A stretch of DNA of 64,000 nt from Apteryx mantelli (lineage: Eukaryota; Chordata; Aves; Apterygiformes; Apterygidae): contig NC_089985.1 of NCBI RefSeq assembly GCF_036417845.1, positions 29,842,583-29,906,582 of the forward strand. The letters run 5' to 3'. Positions 24,870-36,600 of this stretch are shown here, piece after piece. A model generated the notes under the pieces. It ran no database searches, was not told the origin of the DNA, and saw only the letters and a list, made by a program, of their open reading frames with translations. The translations under genes were made by a program, and so were the position numbers. Within the stretch, counting starts at the first letter, position 1. Every line of letters starts with the position of its first letter.

Positions 24870-26120
24870 TGCAGAACAGCTGCAGAACTTGTTCCTTTGG
24901 GCACCCAGCCCTGTTTCCCCACATGAGGCTAGAAATGATCACTGTTGACAGAACAATCTTCCCACACAAGGACAGGACACTCCTGTTTTCCACAGCAAGG
25001 ACATGGGGTCTTCTCTGCTCACTTCGGTTCTTCAGCATCACTTTCCCTGTTTTACTGTCTGATGAGAACCTTGAACTGATCAACCACACAGATGTTGCTG
25101 GAGGCATCAATGCAGACACTGAATGGCTGTGTGAGGAATGAATGTGATGCTGGTACACAAAGGATCAGACCAGACTTCTTGATGACAACAGCCAGCTTCT
25201 TGCTGCCTGAAACAATTAATTCCTTGGAGGCCCTGAAAGCAACAAACAAGTGAGAAAGAGCCTCCCCTCTCCTCATCTGTTGGCTTCAGTTTGCCTTTGC
25301 ATCAACCTGAAGAGTTATACAGGCCACCTAACAGAGCATTCCCTCACTGGGAGCTACAGATGAACCCTTGTAGGAGGCAGAGGGGGATTCAGAGCCCTTC
25401 AGCTGCTGCTTGGGCAGCCATCCACAGTAAGGCAGAAGTGGTAAGTATTTAAAGAACATGCTGCAGTGTTTGCACGGGGTGAAAAACATTAAAAAACTCA
25501 GAGTCAGCAGAGGGATTGGCTGCTGGAAGTGCCCATCATCACTGTACTGCTTTATCTCAGAGTTTCCCTGGGAAGGGCATGTGTGTACCACAAAAGCATA
25601 GATGTATGCAGGCTGCATCCCATATTACAGGAGGTTTCTCATTAGTGCTGAAAGGTGCTGGACCAGAAGCCTTGCTCAGTGTCCAAGGGTGAGCCTGTGT
25701 CATCTTCAAATTCTTCAACAGAGGAAAGGGGAGTTGCAGAGGCAGCTGGGTGCCTCCTGCTGGTGGGTCTGGCAGGACAGCTCCTGTGGGTCTTTCATGC
25801 CAGCACTGCATTGTCCAGCCAAAAGTTCCTCCTGCTTTACAGCTTTGGGGTGAAGAGACTAACACAAAAAATCTTTGCAATCTAAGCAATGAGAGATAGC
25901 TGTGAAAAGAACTGGCCATCTGAGCTAAATGTATAAGCCAGATCCTGATTAAGTTTCATCCAGAGCAACTCCAGGAAGCTGTTGATGAAAAAGCTGGTTT
26001 TCCAGCTGGACCCACCTGCTGGTACAGGGGTCTTCAGCTGCCACCACAAGCAAGCAGCTCTAGGCATTGCTGGCAGTAAGTATGCAGCTACAGGAGAATC
26101 TTTGGCACTGTATAGAGATC
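24870..26120 (-). pseudogene. Possible remnant of an NHL-repeat gene
   Basis: Read on the minus strand from 26.1 to 24.9 kb, three short peptides in different frames resemble NHL propeller repeats: LAYTFSSDGQFFSQLSL (about 25.95-25.89 kb), GNSEIKQYSDDGHFQQPIP (about 25.56-25.50 kb) and TQPFSVCIDASSNICVVDQF (about 25.12-25.06 kb). The last follows SKKLAVVIKKSGLIL in the same frame and fits the NHL pattern 'P.gV.iDasGNI.VvD'. Stops separate the pieces and no continuous exon set was found, so this is most likely a broken gene of the TRIM/NHL type, or three chance matches. An unannotated spliced gene is possible but not supported. There is no counterpart at this position in human as far as I recall. 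Confidence 0.3.
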
Positions 26121-27683
26121 ACAGCAGATTTTACAAGTTAGGAAAACTTCACAGATTAAACCTGGTATAGGCATGAGTGTCTGAATCATTGCCCCATTTG
26201 ACTGAGATCTTGATACAAATCCCAGAGAAGCATCCAGGCTCACTTCTGGGCTCATCTGACAGCTCTGCCATGGTCTCCACTACAAGGAGACACCAACACC
26301 AAGACACCAACAAGACAAAGACAAGCTTATATGGGAAGGAAGTAAGGAGACAAACAAGGTCTTTGAGAGGGGAATCTGCTCCCCTACAAAACATTCCTCT
26401 CTTTGCAGACAGCTCAGCAAACTGCTGCTCTTGATGCTCAGCGGAGCTTGAACACCCTTTCTCTCAAAGCACCCAGATTTTTTTGGTCTGAGTACCCAAG
26501 CATGGCAGTGGTGGTGCAAGGCAATGCAAATCCAGAGGTCTTTCCCTCACTCCCAGATATGAAAAAGTGCAGTTTGTCAAGCAGCAAAAGGCACAAAAGA
26601 GAATCAGAAAATCACATAAGCTCAGACTTATTGAACTGCTCAGGTTCTCTATGGATCCAACCCAAATGACCAAATGAAGGAGAAATGACTCAATATCTGC
26701 ACCAGGTATGGACTTCTGCTAAAAGGAATATAAAAAGATCGACTATCACTAAAACTACACAAATTCTAGTCAAATAATTAAGGATTAACCAATGCTATCC
26801 GCTACAACCCTAAACTTTCCTCCTGTGGACTGGGAAGGTTTTGTCAAACACAAATTTAACCAGCAGTGACGCTCCAAACATTTAATCAGAGATTAACAAT
26901 GCGATAACACAGTGTCCCTATCACAGGAGAGGGTAAACAAGATAAACAGTTCTCATCTGCTGGGAGACGTGGCAAAGCTCCCGCTGATGCTGGCCTGGTG
27001 CAGCCCCCCATGCTGGGATGAAGCTGGAGGCCCTTGCCAGGCTGCCCCACACCCCCCAGGCAGGCTGTGGGACTCGGGAAGCTCATCTTGGCACTGCTGC
27101 TGGGAGGGCCTGGGCCCCAACAAACCATTGCAAGCAGAAGTGGGGGTTAAATCACACTTTAATCACATCCCAGAGTGACCCCAGAACGACAACACAGTGG
27201 GGCACAGAGCCGGGCCATGCCCAGCACCGCAGGGCAGTGGGGCCAGTGCCCGAGACCCCACAGGGAGTGCCGGAGCAGGCACCCTGAGCCTCGTCCTCCC
27301 ATCCTGCCAGGCTGCCTGGGCCTCAATGAGCACCGTCTCATTCATCTTCAGCATTCGAGCAAGGCCGGGAGAGAAGCAGTGGGTCTGGTGCTCCCCAGTG
27401 CAAGCACAGCTCCACTGGAGTCACACTGGGAGGCTGCAGGGGCCTGGCAGCCCTTGCTGGCTGTGCCACTGCGGGCCTGGGGGCCTTTGCTTTCTCTCCC
27501 TGTTCCCAGCTGATCCCTTCTCATTGCTCTTCTCCACTCCTTTCTTCCTGCCACCAACTTAGGCCATGGGGCCAATATCCAAGGGAAGGTGGAAAAGGGA
27601 GAAAGGAGATGGAGATTTTGGGAGTGGAGAGGGGACAGGGCAGGGGCTGGAGACCCTGCAGTGGAGGTGGTTGGCATGTGCCC

Positions 27684-30600
27684 TCAGACAGAGAGGTGTG
27701 ACTCCCTTTCTTCCTCCTCTTGCAGCTGCTCACTCGGCTGAATGTAGTTGTCCTCAATGAAGCCATCGTCGTCCTCAGTGTGCAAGCCGGCTGCACCAGG
27801 CATGGGGTGGCTCTCGCTGTCTCCCCGGCCTGAGGTGTCCCTGTCCCAGCTGGTGCCTTCCTCCATGTGGCTGCCTCCAATCGAGCTGGTGTCGGGCAGT
27901 GGCCGGTGGCGGTAGCTAGCAAAGTTCTTGTGGAAGAGCTTGCACTTGGCAGCCAGTGCAACCAGGATGGAGATGCTGATGGCTGCCACCAGGAAGCCCA
28001 CCAGGTATGGCCAGCTCCTTCCCCCCTTTCCTGCAGGTGGTGTGGTGGCTGCAGCACAGGAAAGGCATGTCAGGGTGTTGTGTGTCGGCCATTGTGTGCC
28101 AGGGCATCATGTGTCAGGGCACTGCATGTCAGGGCATCATGTGCCCCTCACATTGTCAAGGGGGGACTGGGAGCAACAGCCCCCTGAGTGCACTTGGCAG
28201 ACCCACCACTGTGCCTCTATGCAAAGACTTCTGGCACTCATTGCAAGCTTAACTGTGAGAATAAATGCTGAGAAGCTGTTTAAGAACAGCTTTTCAGAAG
28301 TATTGTAGCTGTTGCTGTTTTACTCCAATATGGCTCCATAAAGCAGTTACTGCTAGGTGAGCCAGGGTGCAAGTCTGCAGCACATCAAGTCCTTCTCAGT
28401 AGCTTGCCATGTGCACGCCTGCCTTAGGCAGCAAACCCTGGATTGCTTTCACTAAGAGCAACATAAATGCTCTTCACCAAGAGCTAGCACCACATAACTG
28501 AACTGGAGAGAGTGTGTGTACACTGAGGAGAAAACTGCTAGGCAGCTGTTTGATACTGGTGCCCATCAGCATGGAGTGTGTGCCTGGTGCGGCTGTATGA
28601 CTCCTGCTACATCTTCTGCTGACCCGCACAGAGTGTGGCCAACCAGCAAACACCTCCAGGTGACAGCCATCCTCCCTGCCAAACCATTGCTCCATGGGTG
28701 GCCTGGGCAGTGCAGGTCCCTGGGCCTGCAGGGGAGCAGCAGGGATTTACGCCTGCAGTAGGGACATGCCTGTGGGGGTGACCAAGTAAAGGAGGGCACT
28801 AGTCAATACTGAAGCCTCCATAGCTGTACAACTTACTGTTGTTCTGGGTTGTTGTGATCAGCGGCAGTGTCATGTTGTCAGCCCGAGGAAACCGCTGCTT
28901 TTTCTTGCAGCCCAGGTCCTGGAAATCCAGAGCTGTAATGTCCTGCCCCCACAGCTCTGGAGGCGATGCGCAGGTGACCTGCACAGCTGGGAGATACACA
29001 GCCTAAGGTGGGACAAGGGGGTCTTCATCCTCTCCCTCCCCAGTTCAGAGAAAGCACTCTCTACTTGTTCCTTGTCTGATAGGAAGCAGAGCAGAGTGCT
29101 CCTGGTGCTGCCCTCCCACCTAGCCAGCCCTCAGCACACTGTAATGCACAACAAAAGAAAAAAATCCCCGACCAAGGAACTATCAGCAACAAGCAGAACT
29201 GCAAGTGTGTGACTGTGATTAGGTGGCTTTTTACTGGAAAGTACCAAATTCATGGATACTGATATGAACCGCACTCTCACAGGGTTACCTGTGTCATTCC
29301 TAGAAATCTTTGCTATTGTGTGTAACTGCAAGTAAAGAACTGACACTTTACACTTCAATTTGCTGTCTCTCAAGAGGGACATGAGAAATCCCTAGAGACT
29401 AGCCTCAGAACCTGCAAAGGGGTTGGAACAAAAGGATCAAACATGACTCCTATATCTAGGGTTCCTCCTAACCAAAATGTCCCTGACGCCTGTTCCCCAC
29501 CCCCATCCTCTCACCTTTTCTATGCTGGAGCCACTTCTGCAAAGGATATGCGGTGCAGTCACAGACCCAGGGGTTCCCTTCAAGCTGGACGTGTGGGACT
29601 GCCTCCATCAGCTGCAGGACTAAAGTGTCCATAGAGATCAGTGCGTTGTTCTGCAGGTCCAGGTGGAAAAGAGCCTCAAGGGGCAAGAAGAGAGAGACCT
29701 CTAGCTCTTGGAGATTGTTGTTTTTTAGGAGCAGTGTGTGCAAGTTTACTAAGCCCTTGAAAGCTTCTGTGTGGAGGTAGGAGATGCTGCAGCTGCTCAC
29801 ATCCAGCAAGCGTAGTGCACTGAGGTTGGAGAAGATTGCTGGATACAATGTGAACAAAGCATTGCTAGAGAGATTTAGGGAGTGCAGGGAAGGGAAATGC
29901 ATCAAAAGTGTCCCATGACTGGGCATGACCAAGGAGTTGAAGGAGAGGTCCAAACTGGTGATGTTTCTTGGAAGGGAACTTGGAGCGTACAGAAGGTTCT
30001 TCCCATTGCAGTTGGCCCGCCCCTGGAAAAAAGGGTCGCTGTCTGAGATGAATTCTCTGTACTATGCAGGATCTCCAGACTGAGATTCTCCAGAAGTTCA
30101 AATGTCTTAATTATTTACCCTTTGCAGAGTTTAAAGAAGGAATGACACAGAGAAGTGTAAAAGCGCATGAGCTGCCAGTCTGGTGTGGGTCAGGATAAAT
30201 GGAGAAAGATGAGCATAGAGCGGGACAACCCAGGACAGAAACAGACTGAAGAAATAAAGGAGAAATGCAGTGAACTGGAGGAGGAAACCTGGATAGATGT
30301 GGTGAATGTGAAGGGTGAACCAGGGACCCTCTCAAAGCCCCTTTCTGGTCTGCCTCTGGGACTCTGCAAAGGAGGTCGCTGCTGGATTGAGAGGACTCAC
30401 TTGTAATAAGGGCTGCTGCATCTGCCATGCTTGTGCGACTGCCCAGCAGTGTTGTGCCTGCAGGGGTCTGTTATGTGCAAATCTGTCTGTCTGTCTTTGT
30501 CAGAGCTTTCATCTGCCCCCCTTTGCCACAGCTGAATACCTTCCTCTTAGCACCAATAGCAGCCGTGTCCTAAGTGAATTTAACACAATCTGGCATATAT

Positions 30601-32880
30601 CCTTGTGGAAGCCATACTCTGGAGAAAGGGTTATTTGTTGGGAAGGGCTTGGAGGATAAAAGGGGAGATCAAATTGTAAGAGTTGCTCCCAGTGGAGAAG
30701 TCCCCTCAAAAAGGCAATTTTGTAGGATCCTTCAAAAAGGTTCTGGATTGGGTTTAGGTGGCCTCTTCTAGAAAGCAGCTAGCCAGGCTCCTTACTCCCA
30801 TGTCTCATCCCATGCTCCCAGAGGGGCACAGCCTGCAGCAGCTCACCAAGCAAAACCTGGTCTTGCTGAGCCATCAGTTGCATTGAAAATTAAGAAAAGC
30901 TGAGAAGCGGAAGAGAGAAGAGACTTTGTGCCACTTTGTGCAGGCCGTTTACCATGACAGGGTTGCAGAGAGTGGCCTGGCTGGGCTGTGAGAGGTTTCC
31001 CCTTCCAGGCACATCACTTGGGTCCTGCTGGTTCAGCCCAAGCCACTCCTCTGCTCACCGGTGGTTTCTAGTTTGCTAGCCACGTGGTAGCAGGAATGGT
31101 TGACCGACAGCAAAATAGTATCCAGCACAGTCACAACACCTCACTGATCTTTCTAAGGGGTCTTGTATATGTTCAGGAGAAACAGGGACTCTGCTGGGAC
31201 TTACAATGCAGACCCTGGAGAGGAGGAACAGTTATCTCTTCTGCTTGCACATGCAGTGCAAGATTTATGAGGCTATGATTCCCATGATGACATATCCCAA
31301 CATATCAACCCTCCACCCCCACCCCACTCTGAGTCACTCTTGCAGTGAACCCTGCTCTTTTTCACTTGTTCTTAGCACTGTTTCCGGCTTCCCTACCTCC
31401 TGAACATTTGCAACCCATGTCAAGAGCTGCTCCCTCAGGACATGTACAGGAATGTTGCATTCACAGCTTCCAGCCCTTTGCATGTTTCTGAAGATACACT
31501 GAGAATGGCAGCAACTTAATACACGCTGGCTGTGTCTATACTAGTAAATAAAATAGACCAGAGACCATTCTCTGTCCCAAAAGACCAGTAGTGCATGGCT
31601 GTGCATGGATCCATCCAAACAGATGAAATTTTTGACCCCCCAAAACAGGGTGGCCATTTAACAGGTAGCACTGTAACAGTTTGAATAATCATGGGACATT
31701 GCTCGATGTCATATATTGGCTCTGACCTTCCTATTAGTAGTAACATATCCAGTGGTGCTGTGCTGGAAGTTTGCTGCGGTCCTTAGACCCAAATTCCCAG
31801 GTCTGGCTACTTTCTAGCTAGCAGTCATTTCCATTACCTTGCCAATCACATGATCATCTCTCCTTTCATCCTCTGTTCAGCCTGGCTTTCCTACCGGGCC
31901 TTGCTCACTAAAGAAAGTGATAAACCTGGGCTGCTGAGGGCTGGGGAGTAGTGAGGCTCAGCCATGGTGGCCCCGCACAGGACCTGTCCCAAGCTCGAAC
32001 GTCCACATGTGCCAGGGTGGGGGAAGCTGGGAAAACAATCTCCCCATTAAAACCTTTCCAGGGCATATCTGAGAGCTCAGTGGCAAGTGCAGTGCTACAA
32101 CACCTCCTGCACACGACAGCCTTCTCCTGTCTCTTTCCCACTCCTGCCTGCTGCAGTCAAACTGCTGACTCCTGCTGTCACTCCAAGGCCTCCTGGCACA
32201 TTCCGCCTTCTCCCTTTTTTCCCCTCACGATGGTTTACAGCTATATTTCCTTTTCCTGGTTAAGTGCTTACTGATCCTGACCCCCAGGGTCGTCCTGACC
32301 CTGGCTTCTGCCGCAGAATCACTGGATATGTGAGAAGGGGCTGACGGGCCCCCAATATTCAGGCCATGGCACAATTATGGCAAAATTAGGCCAGGCCTAA
32401 TTTTCTTCACCAGATTTTGGCAGCAAGCACCCCAGGGACATGCCTCGCTGCTGCTTTTGGTGCAGCACCCACTGCTGGTGGGCAGGTTACTGGCAGCAGC
32501 ATTGGGGTTGCTGAAAGGTTCCTGGAGTAGGAGATGGAGCAGGAGGAACCACCTCCATGCCTGGTGTCCACTGACACAGATCTCCGGATAACTCTGCTTT
32601 CTCGCGGCAGGGGGTTCGTTTCACTGGATCATGTCCCAAGCTATACAGAAAGGGAGCTGCACACTGGGGGCTGCTGCCCGCGGGAGCAGGGCGCTGTGGC
32701 TCTGCTGCCTGGCGCTGGTGGCACTGGTGCCTGGGGCTGCCCTGCCTGAACCCAGCCGCTCCCGTGTGCCGCAGAGCCTCCTTTGCCCCCTACCTGGCTG
32801 TTGATGCTGCATGGGTGTCCCGTCACGGCCGCCCAGGTCCAGAGGAGGCTGCAGACACCGAGGACGCAGGCAGGAGCCAT
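27684..32880 (-). CDS. C1orf210: C1orf210/TEMP orthologue: full-length LRR membrane receptor
   Basis: Four exons read from high to low coordinates: 32880-32794 (signal peptide), 30022-29515 (LRRs), 28986-28837 (LRR C-terminal cap and stalk) and 28048-27684 (membrane segment and tail). All junctions are GT-AG, and the phases (0, 1, 1) join perfectly into 369 residues. Order: signal peptide about 1-21 (MAPACVLGVCSLLWTWAAVTG); N-terminal cap with Cys 24 and 34; five LRRs about 49-160 (LxxLxLxxNxL, e.g. LHSLNLSSNAL); C-terminal cap starting GNPWVCDC; Thr-rich stalk with NMT and NNT glycosylation sites; membrane helix about 262-283; tail with SYRHRPLP and DDDGFIEDNYIQP. The tail and membrane segment match human C1orf210 (TEMP, an endosomal membrane protein), and synteny agrees. 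Human TEMP is about 113 residues and lacks the LRRs; LRRC19 has the same overall design. Ligand unknown. Translation start chosen because it opens the signal peptide in exon 1. Confidence 0.88.
28067..28146. repeat. Minisatellite, 15-base unit, about five copies
   Basis: Imperfect tandem copies of ATGTCAGGGCATCAT: 28067-28081, 28082-28095 (14 bases), 28096-28110, 28111-28125 and 28126-28140, then a partial copy. It lies in the last C1orf210 intron, about 18 bases outside the acceptor AG of its final exon (minus strand), where the branch point would be expected. Confidence 0.75.
30023..32793 (-). other. C1orf210 intron 1
   Basis: This is the 2.8-kb intron between the signal-peptide exon and the LRR exon (minus strand). 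The donor reads CAG|GTAGGG at 32794/32793 and the acceptor TTTTTTCCAG just above 30022. No further exon is required by phase, and none was seen on either strand. Confidence 0.6.
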
Positions 32881-33680
32881 TGGGCTCCAGGAAGCTGCAC
32901 GGTGGAAAAACAGGTTGCAGGGGCGGGCGGGGAAGTCGGCGGAGCCGGCCGCGCGGGGGAGATCCCTGCCTCCAGCCGCAGCGTGGCCACCTCCGCCGCT
33001 CCCGGCACGCAGCCACGGCCAAGACGCACCCAACACCCGGCGGCGCCGGCTGCGGCCTGCGGCGAAAGGGGCCGGCGAGGCGCCGTGTCGCGTTGCGCGC
33101 ACCGCAGGGTCTGCTGCCAGCACGGCCGTGGCGCGGGCCGGCTGGGCCGGCTCAGCCTCTCTGGGCGCCCCGTCGCCCCGCACGCCCACGGCGGCGCCTC
33201 GCCGGCCTCCCTCCGCCACGGAGGCCTGGCGCCGAGGCCCGGCCGCCACGCACACTGCCCCGTGGCCCTGCCCGCCCCGCGGCCTCTGCGCCGCAGGGCC
33301 CCGGCCTCGCCGGGAGGGAGCCGCCGCGCACCTGGGAGCCGAGCCTGGCTGCCGCCGTGCTGCCTCGCGGGGCCGCGCGCGGAGGCCAGCGCTGCGGGGG
33401 GAAAGGTGCCGGTGCCGGTTACACATTAACCGCCTCCGCTCCCCGCTGCCGCCCAGCCCGGCGAGGCGCGCGCCAGGCCCCGCGGCTGCTGCAGGGCCGC
33501 ACGCGCCGGCCCTGCAGGGCAGGAGGTGGCCACAGCGGGTTTTGCTGGCCGGAGCAGGGCTCCGCGTCCCCAGGTGCCGGCTGGCCCCTCGGCAGCGCCC
33601 CGCCGTGCCCCCACTCCGCTCCGGCGCCGCAGGTCTCCCCGCGAGGCTCAGCCCAAGGAGCAGGGGCTGAGATTGCAGGC
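32600..33680. promoter_or_regulatory. CpG island, probable C1orf210 promoter
   Basis: A very GC-rich, CpG-dense stretch, densest at 32900-33500, in sharp contrast to its flanks. It covers the first coding exon of C1orf210 (minus strand, ATG at 32880) and extends upstream of it, so it is the natural promoter for that gene. No TATA box stands out. Several long open stretches on both strands inside it (up to 296 codons) are the usual by-product of few stop codons in GC-rich DNA. A divergent plus-strand transcript is possible but not shown. Confidence 0.6.
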
Positions 33681-36600
33681 AAGGGACTGATAGGGAAATA
33701 AGAGTTTCATTGTGTTTCAGGCCGAAAGGTGTTTAAAAAATGCAGCAAGCTGGCAGGTCCCTGCACCGGGCCGTGGCTCAGGAGAGTTGGCTTTCTGGCA
33801 CGGGTGAGTCACTAATAAAAGTGTTATTTCTCGGAGCAGCTTCCAGGGCTCCCACGGAGATCCTAGGGGATTGGGGACCCCCCAGCCCCCAGCACCACCA
33901 GCCCAGAGCCACCACAAACCAGGCAACAGTCCCATGGAGTCAGTGAAATTCAGAGAAATTATTTCAAGGAAACATCTGGGCTCCGGGAGCACACGTTGCT
34001 GGTGCACGACTTGGCTGGATGTGCTCCCATGCCCGGGCTTGCTGGGGGCGGAGGAGAGGGCGAGAGCTGAAGGAGGCCGGGGCTGGCCAGGTCCCACGTG
34101 TCCAGCATGGGGTGGCTGTGCGCTGCTGGGCGGGAAGTTGGGGCCAGTGCTGAAGGATGCCGGGGCCGGTCTCGCACCATCAGGACCCTAGCAAGAGCCT
34201 CCTGGCACCACAAATCCCACGGCAGAGGCAGGAGTGCTGGATGCACACGCAGCAGCCCCGGGTGCTGCAGGGGCCGCCCAGGCACCGGAGGGTGCTGGCA
34301 GCGTCCTGCTCCCGGGTTGCTGGAGTGCTCCTCCTCCCCAGCAGTGGCAGGAAGCTGCCTGCTAACAACAAATCTTCGTTTCTGCAGTTTCCAGCCCGGT
34401 GGTGGCTGGGGCAGGGAGGCCCCACTTCCCCCTGGCTGTCAAGGGGCTCCTCCACGGCTGCAGGTCTCCACCCTTTCCTCGGGGAAAGTGTTTCCCAGCT
34501 CGTCCTCGTTTCTGCAAAAGTGCGACAAATGCAAACACAGACAGATGCCCTGCCTGCCCCTGCCCCTGCTGGCCTTCTCCGTCCTGTTCCTGAAACGCTC
34601 TGCCAAGGCAGCTGGGCGGGCTGGGGATGCCGGGTCTGCAGAGCAGATGCCTGCCCATGATGTGCCGGCAAGTGGCCAGCTCGTCTCGATGCATTCCTGC
34701 TCCAGAGCTGCTCCTAGCCTGGCGACTGCAGCCTTCAGCACCGTGTTGCAGGGCCTTCCCTGGCCTGTGTCCCAGAGACCTGCACGAGCCTAAGGTGACA
34801 GGAGAGATTGCTGTTAATCCTCAGCAGCAGCCTCCCCAAGGGCATGTTTCTGTATGTATCTGTGGATCTGGTTCCTTTGTATGAGACTGGCACCATGAAC
34901 ATAAAACTAAACAAATGGCCAGAAAAGTATGACCAGAAAATGTTGCTGAGGCATCCTGTAGGTGAGTTAGCAGGGTGTTTGCATTTCCTCTCAGGAAATG
35001 TATCAGGGCATTATGGTTTCTGGCATGTGATACCTTGAATTAGAATGTGTAAATGACACCAAAAAAGAAGTATTTTTGTCACTAATGCTTTTAATTCATC
35101 ATGATTCAGCAAAAAAAAGTTTTGGTCTGTTAATTCTGCAGAAAAAGCATTCAGGTGTGAGATTCGTGCTTTGGGTTGAGTAAATGGAGCTTTCCATATT
35201 AGTGGAGAGGAGAGCAAGTGTGGTGGGCTGCTTCAGTTGAGCATAGCTAACCCAGGCTCACTGGTTTCTTTTCTGGAGGAATATCAGGTTAAATTAGAGC
35301 TGTGGGAGCCTGACTGAGTCTCCCCATGGACCCCAAGAGAAGTTTTCTACCCCACCTCTGACCCGAGGGATTTGCACAAATAGAAACCTCTTATCTAGGT
35401 GTTTCTGGAAGAAAAGCAACAGGACAAATCAGGCTATGTCTGATCCCTTGATGTATCCCTTAGATTTTCTGGACATCACCTGGTAAGGACAACTGATGGC
35501 TAAATGGATCCAATTCCCCAAAAGATCAAAGCAATGCCCTGGTTCCATTTCCTGCAGTAAATGACAGTCATGCTTTGCTCTTTGGATGAACATACTGCAA
35601 GGCCCACATTTGCAAAGCCTTTCCATAAAGCTTGTTTGTGCTATGTAGAAAATCCCTTCATCAAAATGATTTTTCATGTTGGACGAGACTTTACAATACA
35701 CATCATAAATGATTGTTTTATTAGTACTGCTTCATTGTCAAGTGATTGCAGAATGTGAGCTTGCTCTCTCATTATTTATCTAGCTGCGATACGTGTAAGT
35801 ACAAGATAGCACAATGGTAATTATAGTACCAAGTATGACTGACCTCTACAGTCAGTGAACAATGGGATGGGGGAAAGAAGCCATTTATATATGTATTCAT
35901 GTATCTATCCACCTTCCTGCAGCTGTACTGAATGTATGGATGAGTCCCTGACCCAAAGAACTTGCAAATGAGTTTTGGATTTCATAGGCAAACAAAGACA
36001 TGGCAGTTCACAGGAATGCGGAGGGACAGGAGAATACAGGTTATAAGAAGAACAGGTTTCGGTTGCCCAGCCTGTGCGTATCCATCTCAGTGACATCCTC
36101 ACCTCTGGAAACACACTGATTATTTAAATGACAGTTGAGCCTCAAATGCTCTGTGGATCCCCAAAGACGGAGCTCCTTGCCTACACATGCCCACCCAAGT
36201 AATTCAACCAGAAAAGCAACGTGACTAGTTTTCCAGACAAATGTGGCCAGCTACAATCCAGTGTCCATCTTTTTTGGAGTCTCTTCATCTCTTCCATCTT
36301 GGCCTGGCTGCAGTGTTTGTGTTCATGGGAGTGTGTGGGAGCAGTCTGCGCCAGGGCGAAGAGTCAGCAATGGTGTGGCAGAATCCCTGTCTGCTCTAAT
36401 CACTCCACACTCTTCAGGGGCACTGTACGTCCCCAGAGTGCACTGTAAATAGTCGGAAACAATGAATGGATTTCCCTTTCCTGTCCATGTGTTCTTTAGA
36501 TTTTCGACCGGATACTGCATGGGCTCTGGACACACCAAAACATAAGGCTTGTTCCCCAGCAGTCCTGGTTTTCACATGGGAACACTTCAGGGCACTGTTT

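Larger units (their letters stand above)
19076..27683. other. Intergenic region between TMEM125 and C1orf210
   Basis: About 8.6 kb with no intact gene supported. The first part presumably carries the TMEM125 3' UTR; the first clear AATAAA is at 21842-21847, which would make a long UTR of 2.8 kb, so an earlier variant signal may be used instead. A decayed CR1 copy lies at about 22.6-23.2 kb and NHL-repeat-like peptide remnants on the minus strand at about 24.9-26.1 kb. The rest shows no recognisable feature. Confidence 0.5.

Noticed and set aside
32764-33701. Long overlapping open frames on the plus strand in the CpG island (221, 295 and 296 codons) and a 261-codon minus-strand frame
   Set aside because: GC-rich DNA has few stop codons; the frames are Arg/Ala/Pro/Gly-rich with no domain. 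The minus-strand frame only matters where it contains the C1orf210 signal-peptide exon (32880-32794).
35905-36114. Possible ancient SINE-like repeat ('gagtccctgacccaaagaac')
   Set aside because: It recalls a common amniote repeat motif, but the match is too short and I could not name the family or its limits.
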